From assembly GCA_958295875.1 (NCBI GenBank), contig OY282379.1, positions 310,001 through 374,000 on the forward strand: a stretch of DNA of 64,000 nt, given 5' to 3'. Under the pieces are notes generated by a model that searched no databases, was not told the DNA's origin, and saw only the letters and a program-made list of their open reading frames with translations. The translations under genes were made by a program, and so were the position numbers. How positions within the stretch are numbered: the stretch's first letter is position 1; every line of letters starts with the position of its first letter. Shown here piece after piece: positions 49,947-59,781 of the stretch. The stretch comes from an uncultured Pseudomonadales bacterium. Lineage in GTDB: Bacteria; Pseudomonadota; Gammaproteobacteria; Pseudomonadales; Azotimanducaceae.

Positions 49947-50849
49947 TCAAGGCACGGCCGCGGTGACGAAGAAACGCCGTTCGCCGCGTTGAATCTCGAG
50001 CCGCACGGAGCCGCCGGCGATCGCTTCGTCAAGCCGTGCCCGATCTTGGCCGAGGTTGCCCACCGGGCGTCCGTTCACCGACAGGATGACATCGCCAGAC
50101 TGCAAGCCAGCGTGGGCGAGGTGCGGCGAGCTCGCCAGCGGCCCCACGCGGTAGCCGCGCGCGTCGGTGTCGGAAACGGCCATCAAGCCGGCGGCGTCCA
50201 AGGCATCTTGGGGCGCTTCGAGCAGCCGACCCAAGTCTGCGCGGGCCACTTGGCGCGCTTCAGGCGGCAGGGGCGCGGCGTCCGAGCGCGACGGCAACGG
50301 CGCCGCGGCCGGCAGGCGCGGCGCGGCTGCCGATGCTTGGTCATCTTCCTCCAACCACGCAACGAAGGTTGGCGGGTCTTCATCAAAGCGCAGCCGTTCG
50401 CGGACGCCATCGCGGCTGATGACCACTTGGCCGCGATGTATCTGCACCAGCCGGGCATTGCCCGGAATGGTGTCGCCAATCCGGTATGGCTCGTGCGCGC
50501 GTCCTTGCGCACCGATGATCGCGAGCGAATCCTCTGGATTGTCGGCTTGGTACACGGCGGCAAGTTCCAAGTTCAAGCGCGTGTCCGGCGTGTCACGCAG
50601 TTCGTTCTCGGACGCGCGCTGGTTGGCGGCGGCCGGGTCGCCAAAGAGATTGGCGGTGGCCACCGCATCGACGTTGAAGGCGGCTTGCGGCGGCGCAGCC
50701 GCGCGCGGCAGCGCGGCGATGGCAACGGCCTCTGGGCCCACGATGAAGAACCACGCGGAACGTGCCAGCGTCGCGCCAATGCCTGCCACGATGCCCACCA
50801 TCGCAAGCAGGCGCAACATTGCGACGAGTCTCGGCGAGAGTGCGAGCAA
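49947..50849 (-). CDS. gspC: Type II secretion inner-membrane protein GspC
   Basis: A 300-residue GspC. One N-terminal membrane helix (LLAMVGIVAGIGATLARSAWFFI), the HR domain (NLELAAVYQADNPEDSLAIIG, then YRIGDTIPGNARLVQIHRGQVVI), and a C-terminal PDZ domain (GLQSGDVILSVNGRPV). It links the secretin GspD to the inner-membrane platform and picks substrates. TTG at 50849 or ATG at 50819 could start it. gspE to gspM are not in the window. Confidence 0.92.
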   Translation of the reverse strand: MLALSPRLVAMLRLLAMVGIVAGIGATLARSAWFFIVGPEAVAIAALPRAAAPPQAAFNVDAVATANLFGDPAAANQRASENELRDTPDTRLNLELAAVYQADNPEDSLAIIGAQGRAHEPYRIGDTIPGNARLVQIHRGQVVISRDGVRERLRFDEDPPTFVAWLEEDDQASAAAPRLPAAAPLPSRSDAAPLPPEARQVARADLGRLLEAPQDALDAAGLMAVSDTDARGYRVGPLASSPHLAHAGLQSGDVILSVNGRPVGNLGQDRARLDEAIAGGSVRLEIQRGERRFFVTAAVP

Positions 50850-50967
50850 AGCCGTTGGCCAGAGTGCGCTTGGAGCCGATTCTAGCCGACAACGGGGCGC
50901 CGGTTTGTTGCAGTGGTTGCAGCGCTCCCGCTCAGGCCGCGCACGGCCCGGCGATGCGGCGTGATGC

Positions 50968-51693
50968 CTACAGCAGCAATTCGCTCACTTCCAACACCAC
51001 GTCGGCCGGCGCCGCCCTGCCCCGCCACGGCAGCCCTGCCAACTCCGTGAACCGCTGGGTGATGCCGATGTGCGCCCAGCCAGCGGCGTCGAGGCGCGCG
51101 ACGATGAGCGGCGTCGGGGCGTTTTCGGACTTCACAACCAAGCGCCCCTCGCCGGCCGCGACGGTCACCTCCCCGACCATGGGCGGCAGCGTGGCGAAGT
51201 GGCCCTCGCCCGCAAGCCGATAGCGCACCTCTCCTCCCTCCCAGCGCAGGGTGCCGGCGCCGCGCAGGGGCCGCAGGTCGTGGCGCAAGCGCAAGTCCAC
51301 ATCCGCGATGGCGATGGCACCGCCCAAGTCGATGTGGTACGGCAGCAGCATGCGGTCGATGGCCGCTTCCTGCACCGCCCCTGCCGCGCGCACAGCCACA
51401 TCCGCCACCGTTGCGCACACGGTGCCGGCAAGCGTGACGGAGGCATCGGCGAGGCGCCACGAGAGCCCCAAGGCGCCGTCCTGCAGCGCGGCCGGGTCGA
51501 AGCGCCATGTCAGCCGCCCCAGATCCTGCTCGTTGTACGCGAGCCGTCCGGCGCCATGCCAAACGCGGCCCTCCACCTGGGTGAGCCGCGCCGGCGCCGG
51601 CACGGCGTCCACCAAGAGCGCCGCCGGGGCGAAGTAGAGTGCGGCGACGGCAAACGCCGCCACGCCCGCCAACGCCACCAAGGCTGTGCGCAC
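50968..51693 (-). CDS. gspN: Type II secretion protein GspN
   Basis: A 241-residue inner-membrane protein: a single N-terminal helix (ALVALAGVAAFAVAALYFAPAAL), then a domain with RLTQVEGRVWHGAGRL, LSWRLADAS and VEVT-type strands and a C-terminal ITQRFTELAGLPW, matching GspN. GTG at 51693 is placed because it follows dapE by four bases; the frame upstream belongs to dapE. Together with gspC and gspD it makes a partial T2SS locus. Confidence 0.82.
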   Translation of the reverse strand: MRTALVALAGVAAFAVAALYFAPAALLVDAVPAPARLTQVEGRVWHGAGRLAYNEQDLGRLTWRFDPAALQDGALGLSWRLADASVTLAGTVCATVADVAVRAAGAVQEAAIDRMLLPYHIDLGGAIAIADVDLRLRHDLRPLRGAGTLRWEGGEVRYRLAGEGHFATLPPMVGEVTVAAGEGRLVVKSENAPTPLIVARLDAAGWAHIGITQRFTELAGLPWRGRAAPADVVLEVSELLL

Positions 51694-51697
51694 GGGC

Positions 51698-52861
51698 TCA
51701 CGCCGCCGGCGGCAGCAAGCGGCGCAGGATGTTCTCGTAGATGCGCGCCAGCGGCGCCAAGTCCGCCACGGCGACGCACTCGTCGATCTTGTGAATCGAG
51801 GCGTTGATCGGGCCCAGCTCCACCACCTGCGCACCAGTCGGCGCGATGAAGCGGCCATCGGAGGTGCCGCCGCCAGTGGATTGCTCCGGCGTGATGCCGG
51901 CGACCTCCTCCACCGCCGCGGTCACGGCGTCAGTGAGCGCACCCGGCTCGGTGAGGAACGGCAACCCGGACACGCTCCACTCCAGTTCATGGGGCGCAGC
52001 CAACCGCTCCGCCAAGACGCCTTCCACCTGTGCCTGCAGGCCGGCCACGGTCTGTTCGGTGTTGAAGCGAAAGTTGAATTGCGCGTCGAGCGCGTGCGGG
52101 ATGACGTTGGCCGCGCCCGTGCCCGCGGCGATGTTGGAAATCTGAAAGCCGGTGGGCGGAAAGAACGCATTGCCGGCATCCCACTGCCGCCGCGCCAAGG
52201 CGTCGAGGGCGCCCATTGCGGCGTGGATGGGGTTCAGCGCCTTGTCCGGGTAGGCGACATGGCCCTGCGTGCCCTGCACGCGCAGCGCGCCATTCAACGA
52301 GCCGCGCCGCCCCACGCGCATCACGTCGCCCAAGCGCTCGCTGGAAGACGGCTCCCCCACCACGCACCAGTCGATGCGCTCGCCGCGGCGCCCGAGCTCC
52401 TTCACCACCTGCGCGGTGCCGTCCACCGCCACGCCTTCCTCGTCGCTCGTCACCAAGAAGGCCAGCGATCCAGCGTGGCGCGGATGGCTCGCCACGAACC
52501 GCCGCGTGGCGACGAGCATCGCGGCAAGGCTCGCCTTCATGTCCGCGGCGCCCCGCCCCCACAGGGCGCCGCCGCGCAACGTCGGCTCGAAGGGCGGCGA
52601 CGTCCATGCCGATGCGGGGCCGGTGGGCACGACATCCGTGTGCCCAGCGAATGCCAACAGCGGCGCCGCCGTGCCCCGCCGTGCCCAAAAGTTGGACACA
52701 TCCCCGAACGGCATCGATTCAACGACGAAGCCGAGGGGCGCCAAGGCGTCCATGAGGAGTGCTTGGCAGCCGGCGTCTTCGGGCGTCACCGACGGGCGGC
52801 GCACCAACTCTTCGGTGAGGCGCAATACCTCCCCGGTGAGCCGCGCGTCAGTTGTGGACAT
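51698..52861 (-). CDS. dapE: Succinyl-diaminopimelate desuccinylase
   Basis: A 387-residue M20 metallohydrolase. Zinc ligands are seen in FAGHTDVVP (His), GAADMKAS (Asp), [10 protein letters not shown] (catalytic Glu and metal Glu) and SIHKIDE (His); [11 protein letters not shown] is the DapE-type segment. It frees L,L-diaminopimelate for lysine and peptidoglycan. It overlaps dapD by 14 bases upstream and precedes gspN by four, so lysine synthesis and secretion genes share one transcript. Confidence 0.96.
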   Translation of the reverse strand: MSTTDARLTGEVLRLTEELVRRPSVTPEDAGCQALLMDALAPLGFVVESMPFGDVSNFWARRGTAAPLLAFAGHTDVVPTGPASAWTSPPFEPTLRGGALWGRGAADMKASLAAMLVATRRFVASHPRHAGSLAFLVTSDEEGVAVDGTAQVVKELGRRGERIDWCVVGEPSSSERLGDVMRVGRRGSLNGALRVQGTQGHVAYPDKALNPIHAAMGALDALARRQWDAGNAFFPPTGFQISNIAAGTGAANVIPHALDAQFNFRFNTEQTVAGLQAQVEGVLAERLAAPHELEWSVSGLPFLTEPGALTDAVTAAVEEVAGITPEQSTGGGTSDGRFIAPTGAQVVELGPINASIHKIDECVAVADLAPLARIYENILRRLLPPAA

Positions 52862-53879
52862 GCAGCTTGGGATTCAGAGCAATGGCGGCGCGGTTGGTGC
52901 GGCATTGCACGGCGCCGCTTCCGCTGTGGCGAATGAACAGCATGTCGCTCTGCCCAGCCAGTTCGCGCGCCTTGACGGTGCGCACCACGGCGCCGGCTTC
53001 GTCCAACACTTGGACGACGGCGCCGGCGGTGATGTACAGGCCGGCTTCAATCGTGCAACGGTCGCCCAACGGAATGCCGCAGCCGGCGTTGGCGCCGATC
53101 AAACAGCGCTCGCCGATGGAGATGACGATCTGCCCGCCGCCAGAGAGCGTGCCCATGGTGCTCGCGCTGCCACCGAGATCGGTGTTCGCACCCAGCACGA
53201 CGCCCTGCGACACGCGCCCTTCCACCATGTTCGGACCCAGCGCGCCGGCGTTGAAGTTGAGGAAGCCCTCGTGCATCACGGTGGTGCCGTCGCCAAGGTA
53301 GGCGCCCAAGCGCACGCGGCTCGCATCCGCGATGCGCACGCCGCTTGGCACAACGTAATCCGTCATGCGCGGGAACTTGTCCACGCCATGCACGGTGAGC
53401 GGCGCCCCGCTCGCCCTAGCCGCGGCGATGCGGCGCGGCAACTCCTGCGGATCGATGGGCCCAGCGCTCGTCCACGCCACCGTCGGCATGTGCTCGAAGA
53501 GGCCATCCAAGTTCAGCGTGTTGGGCCGCGCCAGCCGATGCGAAAGGAGATGCAGCTTGAGATACGCCTCCGCGGTGGAGCGGATTGGGGCATCCGCTTC
53601 AAGGGCGACCGCGACCAACGGGCAGTCCAACTCGGCCAGCATCTGGTGCGCCGCCGGAGCGCCGCCGGCGGCTTCAATTTCCGCGGCCAAGGCTGCGGCG
53701 GCATCGCCGCGCACAGACCCCACGCGGCGCCCGGCGCCGAACTCCCCCACCGCGCCGGCAATGGCCGCCTCCGCGGCTGCGTCAACAGGCTTCAGCGGCG
53801 CCGGAAACCAGATATCGAGCGGTTCGCCGGCGGCGTTCACCGTGGCCACGCCCATGCCGAATGCAAACAGCTCGCTCAT
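52848..53879 (-). CDS. dapD: Tetrahydrodipicolinate N-succinyltransferase (long form)
   Basis: A 343-residue DapD of the long type known from Pseudomonas and actinobacteria. The left-handed beta-helix with hexapeptide repeats spans about residues 170-290 ([31 protein letters not shown]). [19 protein letters not shown] is a conserved active-site block. GGAGATGAGG precedes ATG 53879. Adds succinyl to tetrahydrodipicolinate. Overlaps dapE. Confidence 0.95.
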   Translation of the reverse strand: MSELFAFGMGVATVNAAGEPLDIWFPAPLKPVDAAAEAAIAGAVGEFGAGRRVGSVRGDAAAALAAEIEAAGGAPAAHQMLAELDCPLVAVALEADAPIRSTAEAYLKLHLLSHRLARPNTLNLDGLFEHMPTVAWTSAGPIDPQELPRRIAAARASGAPLTVHGVDKFPRMTDYVVPSGVRIADASRVRLGAYLGDGTTVMHEGFLNFNAGALGPNMVEGRVSQGVVLGANTDLGGSASTMGTLSGGGQIVISIGERCLIGANAGCGIPLGDRCTIEAGLYITAGAVVQVLDEAGAVVRTVKARELAGQSDMLFIRHSGSGAVQCRTNRAAIALNPKLHVHN

Positions 53880-53964
53880 CCTCATCTCCTCGCCAACGTG
53901 CGCGTAACCTACACCAATCGCGGCCTCCGGCGGCGCACTGCGTGGCCAGCGCCGCCTAGGGCGC

Positions 53965-55173
53965 CTAGCCCTTGCCGGCGCCGTTGGCGGCGACGAACTC
54001 GCGCAGGCGCCGCGCCGCGGCCACACATTCATCCACCTCGCCCACCAAGGCGATGCGTACCCGCCCTGCCCCTGGGTTGGCGTTGCCCTGCCCACGGCCC
54101 AAGTAGCGCCCCGGCATCACGGTGACGTGCTGCTGCGCGTACAGCGCCTGCGCGAACGCCTCGTCGTCATCCCACACCCGCGGCCACAGGTAGAAGGCGG
54201 CGCTCGGCCGCGTCACCTGCAACGCATCGCCCAAGATCGGCATGACGGCATCGAACTTCGCCCGATACCGTGCCCGGTTCGCCACCACATGGGCTTCGTC
54301 GCCCCACGCCAGCGCGCTCGCCGCCTGCACATGCGCCGGCATCGCGCAGCCGTGGTAGGTGCGATAGAGGAAGTAGCGCTCCAAGAGTTCGGCGTCACCG
54401 GCCACGAAGCCGGAGCGCAAGCCCGGCAGATTGGAGCGCTTCGACAAGCTGTGGAAGACCACGCAGCGCTTGAAGTCCGGCGCTCCGAGGGCCGCCGCTG
54501 CCTGCAGGAGCCCCGCTGGTGGTGCCTCGCCGTGGTGGATCTCGGAATAACACTCGTCCGCGGCGATGACGAAGTCGTAGCGGTGCGCGCGCTCGATGAG
54601 CCGCCCGAGCTCGGCTTGCGGCAGCACGGCGCCGGTCGGGTTGCCGGGCGAGCACAGGTAACAAAGCTCCGTGGCGCGCCACGTTGCCGCATCGATGGCG
54701 TCGAAGTCTGGCAGCCACGCAGACTCGGCGCGGCACGCCACATGGCACGGCGTGGCGCCGCGCAGCAGCGCCGCCCCCTCGTAGATCTGATAGAACGGGT
54801 TCGGCATCATCGCGCGGCTGCCCGGCGCGCCGGACAGCACCGCTTGGCCAAACGAAAACAGCGCCTCGCGGGTGCCGTTCACCGGCAGCACCTGCGTCTC
54901 GGCATCCACCCGCGCACCGAACCGCCTTGCGAGCCATCCCGCGATGGCCTCGCGCAGCGCCACGCCGCCCCGCGTCGGCGGATAACCCCGCAAGCCCGCC
55001 ACCAAGGCCGCTTGATCCTGAAGCGCCGCGACGACAAACGGCGGCGGCGCATGGCGCGGCTCGCCGATCTGCAGCGGGATGTGCGCCAAACCGGGCGGTG
55101 GGCACACCTCTGCGAGCAACGCCGCCAGCCGCTCGAACGGATACGGCGCGAGGCGCTCAAGCTGCGGATTCAT
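53965..55173 (-). CDS. dapC: Succinyldiaminopimelate transaminase
   Basis: A 402-residue class I aminotransferase. YLCSPGNPTGAVLP, VIAADECYSEIHHG and the PLP Lys in FHSLSKRSNLPGLRSG are complete, and GYPPTRGGVALREAI is usual near residue 75. Position just upstream of dapD and dapE identifies it as DapC rather than a generic aminotransferase. The start at MNPQLERL overlaps the end of glnD by 17 bases. Confidence 0.94.
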   Translation of the reverse strand: MNPQLERLAPYPFERLAALLAEVCPPPGLAHIPLQIGEPRHAPPPFVVAALQDQAALVAGLRGYPPTRGGVALREAIAGWLARRFGARVDAETQVLPVNGTREALFSFGQAVLSGAPGSRAMMPNPFYQIYEGAALLRGATPCHVACRAESAWLPDFDAIDAATWRATELCYLCSPGNPTGAVLPQAELGRLIERAHRYDFVIAADECYSEIHHGEAPPAGLLQAAAALGAPDFKRCVVFHSLSKRSNLPGLRSGFVAGDAELLERYFLYRTYHGCAMPAHVQAASALAWGDEAHVVANRARYRAKFDAVMPILGDALQVTRPSAAFYLWPRVWDDDEAFAQALYAQQHVTVMPGRYLGRGQGNANPGAGRVRIALVGEVDECVAAARRLREFVAANGAGKG

Positions 55174-57796
55174 GCCCCTCGTCCGCGCTTCCGTACTCGG
55201 CAATGGCGGCGTCTAGCCGCGTCCGTATCGTCTCCGCGATGCGCTCCCGCTCCGCGGCGTCTGCGATTGCGCCAATCTCGAACACATCCTCCACGCGCTC
55301 GCCCAGCGTGGTGATGCGGGCGCGCAACACGACGATGCCGAGTTTCACGAACAACAGCCCGAGACGGGCGAGCAGCCCCGGCCGGTCTGAACAGACCACG
55401 CGCAGCGTGCTGGACGCCGCGCCGGGCGCGGTGGTCAACGTCGCCTCCGTGGGGATGACAAACTGCCGCAGGCGCCGCGCAACGCGCCGCCGCGGCGCAC
55501 CGCGCCGGGGGTTGGGCGCCGCGAGCCGCTTCACCAAGGCAGCGCGAACGCGATTGCAGCGCGCGGCGTCGCGGCCAATGGGGCGTCCCGCCTCATCGAG
55601 CGTGACATAAGAGTTGAAGCAGAGGCCGCTGGCCGTGGTGCTGATGCTCGCGTCGTGAATCTGCAGGTTGAGCGCATCGAGCGTGATCGCGCTGGCCGCG
55701 AAGAGATGCGGACGGTCGTGCGCGTAGATGAAGATCTCCGTCACGCCTTCCCCGCTGCCTTGGCCGGCTACATCGAAGATGAGCGCCAGCGGCCCCTTGT
55801 CCAGATCGTGCTCGTCGATCGCAGTGGTGATGGCCGCCAACTGTTCCCCCGAATGGCGCAGGAACAGTTCATCGTCTGGGTCGTCCCACAGCGCCAACGC
55901 TCGCTCGCGCAGCATCCCGCGCAGGGCAAGCGCCGCAAGCGCCGCCTCCCTGCGCCCAGCCACTTCGTGCGCCCGGTCGCGCCGCTCCTCAAGCCCGCGG
56001 TCGAGGGCCTTCGCCGTCTGGGTGTAGAGCTGGCCCAACAGCGTTGCCCGCCAACTGTTCCACAGGTTGGGATTGGTGGCCATGATGTCCGCGATGGTGA
56101 GCGCATACAGGTAGTTGAGGCGGGTTTGTGTTTGCACCTCCTCGGCGAACTGATGAATCACGTCTGGATCGTTGATGTCCTTGCGCTGCGCCGTGGTGGA
56201 CATGATGAGGTGCGAACGCACCAGCCACTCCACCACATGCGTGTCCTCGCCACCTAGGCCGTGGCGTTCGCAGAACGCCACTACGTCCCGCGCGCCAAGC
56301 TCAGAGTGGTTGCCGCCGCGCCCCTTGCCTAAATCATGGAAGAACCCGGCGATGTAGAGCAGCTCGATCTTCGGGATGTCGCGCACGCACTGCCATGCCA
56401 ACGGATACTGTTCTTGGCTCTCGGCGTAGCGGAAGCGCCGCATGTTGCGGATCACCATCATGGTGTGCGCATCCACCGTGTAGATGTGGAACAGATCGTG
56501 CTGCATCTGCCCGACGATGCGCCCGAACTCCGGGATGTAGCGCCCCAAGATGCCGTAGCGCCGCATCCGCGTGAGTTGGCTGACCAAGGTGTACGGCGCG
56601 CGCAGCAAGTCGATGAAGTAGCCGGTGACTTTGGCGTTGCCGCGGAACTCGTCGTCGATGAGTTCCAAGTTGTCGCGGATGAGGCGGATCGTGGCGGCGC
56701 GCACGCCGGCGATGTCTTGGCGGTTCGCCATGATGACGAACAGTTCAATGAGCGCCGCCGGTTCGTTCTTGAACACGTCCGGCGACGTCGTTTCCATGTA
56801 GTTGTTATGCACTTGGAAGCGGGCGTTCACCGGCTCGATCTTGGCCCGCCGCCACCTGGCGCGCGGCAGCGCCTCGTCGAAGTGCTGCAAGAGGATGTCG
56901 TTGACTTCGCGCAGCGCCAGCACATGGCGGTAGTAATCGTGCATGAACTGTTCGACGGCGAGCTGCGCCGGCGTGTCGCAATAGCCGAAGCGCTCCGCCA
57001 AATCGCGCTGATGATCGAACAGCAGGCGATCTTCCCGCCGCCCAGCCACGATGTGCAGGCCGAAGCGCACCTTGCAGAGGAAGCTGCGCCCGGCGGCGAG
57101 CCAGTCCCGTTCCTGGGGCGTCAGGAAGCCGCGCCGCGTCAGCTCCGCCAAGTCTGAAGCGCCGATGTGGCGCTGCGTGATCCAGCCGATGGTCTGAATG
57201 TCCCGCAAGCCGCCGGGGGCACCCTTGATGTTCGGCTCCAAGTCGTAATCCACGTCGTCGAACTGAGCGTGGCGGCGCTCCTGCTCTTCGCGCTTGGCGG
57301 CAAAGAAGGCGCGGCTCGGCCACACCCGGCGCGAAGCCAGCGCCCGGTCCAGCTTGGCGCACAGCGCTTCGGAACCGCTCAGGCGCCGCCGTTCCAACAG
57401 CGCGGTGGCGACGGTGATGTCCCGCGCCGCCTCGCCCTTGCACTCGGCCACGGTGCGCACGCTGTGGCCGATGTCGAGCCGCAAATCCCACAACAAGCGC
57501 ACGAACGAGGCGATGTCCTCCGCGCCTTGGCCGCGGCGGCGCACGAGAATCAGAAGGTCGATGTCTGACTGCGGATGCAGTTCGCCGCGGCCGTAGCCGC
57601 CCACGGCGAGGAGCGCCAAGTCTTCCCTGCCCTCGAACGCGTGTTGCCAGATTTCCGCCAAGAACGCATCGAAGAAACGCGCCCGCTCCGCCACCAGCGC
57701 TTGCGCGTCTTCGCCCTGCCAGAGGCGCTCCGCGAGCCTCGCATCCGCCAGGTCGATGCGGCGGCGCAACGCGGCCGGGTCCGGCGAACGGCTCAA
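55157..57796 (-). CDS. glnD: Bifunctional uridylyltransferase/uridylyl-removing enzyme GlnD
   Basis: An 879-residue nitrogen sensor. The nucleotidyltransferase motif VGGYGRGELHPQSDIDLLIL is near residue 70, the HD hydrolase motif is in AGFFHDLGKGRGGNHSELG near residue 480, and two ACT domains occupy the C-terminus (about 690-870). It modifies PII according to glutamine level. A TTG start at 57796 overlapping the map stop (TTGA) is proposed since no ATG fits and family length (about 890) matches; a longer frame runs through map and is not used. Confidence 0.95.
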   Translation of the reverse strand: MSRSPDPAALRRRIDLADARLAERLWQGEDAQALVAERARFFDAFLAEIWQHAFEGREDLALLAVGGYGRGELHPQSDIDLLILVRRRGQGAEDIASFVRLLWDLRLDIGHSVRTVAECKGEAARDITVATALLERRRLSGSEALCAKLDRALASRRVWPSRAFFAAKREEQERRHAQFDDVDYDLEPNIKGAPGGLRDIQTIGWITQRHIGASDLAELTRRGFLTPQERDWLAAGRSFLCKVRFGLHIVAGRREDRLLFDHQRDLAERFGYCDTPAQLAVEQFMHDYYRHVLALREVNDILLQHFDEALPRARWRRAKIEPVNARFQVHNNYMETTSPDVFKNEPAALIELFVIMANRQDIAGVRAATIRLIRDNLELIDDEFRGNAKVTGYFIDLLRAPYTLVSQLTRMRRYGILGRYIPEFGRIVGQMQHDLFHIYTVDAHTMMVIRNMRRFRYAESQEQYPLAWQCVRDIPKIELLYIAGFFHDLGKGRGGNHSELGARDVVAFCERHGLGGEDTHVVEWLVRSHLIMSTTAQRKDINDPDVIHQFAEEVQTQTRLNYLYALTIADIMATNPNLWNSWRATLLGQLYTQTAKALDRGLEERRDRAHEVAGRREAALAALALRGMLRERALALWDDPDDELFLRHSGEQLAAITTAIDEHDLDKGPLALIFDVAGQGSGEGVTEIFIYAHDRPHLFAASAITLDALNLQIHDASISTTASGLCFNSYVTLDEAGRPIGRDAARCNRVRAALVKRLAAPNPRRGAPRRRVARRLRQFVIPTEATLTTAPGAASSTLRVVCSDRPGLLARLGLLFVKLGIVVLRARITTLGERVEDVFEIGAIADAAERERIAETIRTRLDAAIAEYGSADEGHESAA

Positions 57797-58638
57797 AGGG
57801 AACCGCTTGCGTCGAAGGCCGTTTCCTCGCGGCGGCGCGTCAGCACCTCGGCGCCAGTGTCCGTCACGACCAGGGTGTGCTCCCACTGCGCTGACAGCCG
57901 ATGATCCTTGGTGACGACGGTCCAGCGATCCTTGAGCGTTTTCACCGGGTGGGCGCCGGCATTGATCATCGGCTCGATGGTGAACGTCATGCCAGGTTCG
58001 AGCCGCGCCCCGGCGCCGCGCCGGCCGTAGTGCAGCACTTGCGGTTCCTCGTGGAAAACGCGCCCGATGCCGTGGCCGCCATACTCGCGCACCACGGAGA
58101 AGCGATTCCGCTCGGCATGGTGCTGTATCGCCGCGCCAATGTCGCCGAGCGCGGCGCCCGGCCGCACCTGCTCGATGCCGATGTATAGGCACTCCTGGCA
58201 GACGCGCACCAACCGCTTCGCCAACACGCTCGGCTCGCCGACGAAGAACATCTTGCTCGTGTCGCCGTGCCAGCCATCCTTCACCACCGTCACGTCGATG
58301 TTCACGATGTCGCCGCGGCGCAGAACCTTGCTCTCGGAAGGGATGCCGTGGCACACCACATGGTTCACGGATGTGCAGATGGACTTGGGAAAGGGCGGCT
58401 GATGCGCGGAGGCGCGGTAGTTGAGCGGCGCCGGGCGACACGCCAAGTCGTTGACGATGAAGTCATGGCAGCGCTGGTCCAACTCGGCAGTGGAGACGCC
58501 AGACACCACGAACTCGCCGATCATCTCCAAGACGCTGGCGGCGAGTTGGCCGGCAACGCGCATCTTCTCGATTTCCGCCGCGCTCTTGCGGGCCGGGGCC
58601 ACGATGCGGGTGCTGGCGGCCTGATGGGTGCGGGGCAT
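57793..58638 (-). CDS. map: Type I methionine aminopeptidase
   Basis: A 281-residue metallopeptidase that removes initiator Met. The metal ligands appear as Asp in [10 protein letters not shown], Asp in [10 protein letters not shown], His in [15 protein letters not shown], Glu in FTIEPM and Glu in QWEHTLVV. It stands divergent to rpsB, the classical map-rpsB arrangement. ATG at 58638 is preferred; a GTG at 58656 would add six residues. Overlaps glnD by four bases. Confidence 0.96.
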   Translation of the reverse strand: MPRTHQAASTRIVAPARKSAAEIEKMRVAGQLAASVLEMIGEFVVSGVSTAELDQRCHDFIVNDLACRPAPLNYRASAHQPPFPKSICTSVNHVVCHGIPSESKVLRRGDIVNIDVTVVKDGWHGDTSKMFFVGEPSVLAKRLVRVCQECLYIGIEQVRPGAALGDIGAAIQHHAERNRFSVVREYGGHGIGRVFHEEPQVLHYGRRGAGARLEPGMTFTIEPMINAGAHPVKTLKDRWTVVTKDHRLSAQWEHTLVVTDTGAEVLTRRREETAFDASGSL

Positions 58639-58906
58639 GGAAAGGGCTGCTGCCACCTTCTCGAACGCGGGGCGGTTATGGTATAAGAGCGGCGCTTCCT
58701 ATGGAACTTGCCGCCGACGGCACATGGCGTCGGCGTGGGATGCGAGCTCTTGCCCCGCCGGATGGCGTTGGCTCGCTCCACTGGCTGAACGTCCGGCACA
58801 ACATCGCGCGTGGTGCCTTGAGGTTGCCGCGGGTGGGCGCAACGTTTTAAGGCGGCGCGCCGGATCCGGCAACGCGCCGCGCGTAAGCAACAACCCGGAG
58901 ACAATC
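58639..58906. promoter_or_regulatory. Divergent promoter and leader region map/rpsB
   Basis: A tataag at 58682-58687 inside gttatggtataagagc suits a plus-strand -10; the -35 (near 58658) is weak. The rpsB leader of about 215 nt then has possible stems, as expected for a site of ribosomal autoregulation by S2. No gene is seen. Confidence 0.45.
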
Positions 58907-59779
58907 ATGACACCCATCGGCATGCGCGAGATGCTGGCGGCCGGCGCACACTTCGGCCACCAGACGCGATTTTGGAACCCGAAGATGGCCCCGTACATCT
59001 TCGGCGCCCGCAACAAGATTCACATCATCAACCTGGAATGGTCGCTGCCGTCGCTGAATGCGGCGCTCATGCACATCCGTTCGCTGGCCGCCCGCAAGAA
59101 CAAAATCCTGTTCGTTGGCACCAAGCGCGCCGCGGCGAAGGTGGTGCGGGAGCAGGCCGAGCGCGTCGGCATGCCCTATGTCGACCAACGCTGGCTCGGC
59201 GGGATGCTCACGAACTACAAGACGATCCGCCAATCCATCCGCCGCCTGCAGGATTTGGAGACCCAAGCCGTCGACGGCACGTTCGAGGCGCTCACCAAGA
59301 AGGAGGCGTTGAGCAAACGGCGGGTGATGGAGAAGCTGCAGCGGAGCTTGGGCGGCATCAAGGACATGGCCGGGCTGCCCGACGCGTTGTTCGTCATCGA
59401 CGTGCAGCATGAGCGCATCGCCGTCACCGAAGCCAACAAGCTCGGCATCCCGGTAATTGCGGTGGTGGACACCAACAGCGACCCAGCGGGCATCGACTAT
59501 GTGATTCCAGGCAACGATGACGCCATTCGCGCCATCCGGCTGTACGTCACCGCGGTGGCGGACGCCATTGCGGAGGGCGCAAACCAAGCTTCCGGCGACG
59601 TCGCGCTGGACGAGTTCACCGACGGCGCGGTGGAACTGGAAGTTGAGCCGGCGCCGGCTGCGAGCGTCGCAGTGCCGGCGACGCCGGCGGCCCCAGCGCC
59701 ACCGGCAGCCACAGCGCCACCGGCAGCGGCCCCAGCAGCAACACCGCCGCCTACCGCAGCGGCGCCAGAGGAGGGTTGA
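58907..59779 (+). CDS. rpsB: 30S ribosomal protein S2
   Basis: A 290-residue S2. [27 protein letters not shown], then [21 protein letters not shown] and [14 protein letters not shown] are classical. The globular protein ends near residue 245; a low-complexity Ala/Pro tail of about 45 residues follows ([18 protein letters not shown]), longer than in E. coli S2 (241). ATG at 58907 matches the conserved start. tsf begins two bases after the stop. Confidence 0.98.
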   Translation: MTPIGMREMLAAGAHFGHQTRFWNPKMAPYIFGARNKIHIINLEWSLPSLNAALMHIRSLAARKNKILFVGTKRAAAKVVREQAERVGMPYVDQRWLGGMLTNYKTIRQSIRRLQDLETQAVDGTFEALTKKEALSKRRVMEKLQRSLGGIKDMAGLPDALFVIDVQHERIAVTEANKLGIPVIAVVDTNSDPAGIDYVIPGNDDAIRAIRLYVTAVADAIAEGANQASGDVALDEFTDGAVELEVEPAPAASVAVPATPAAPAPPAATAPPAAAPAATPPPTAAAPEEG

Positions 59780-59781
59780 TC

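Noticed and set aside
45524..49966. A 1480-codon open frame on the plus strand across plsB and gspD
   Set aside because: It is antisense to two certain genes, has no family motifs and is rich in Arg/His/Gln as expected for a reverse-frame shadow in GC-rich DNA.
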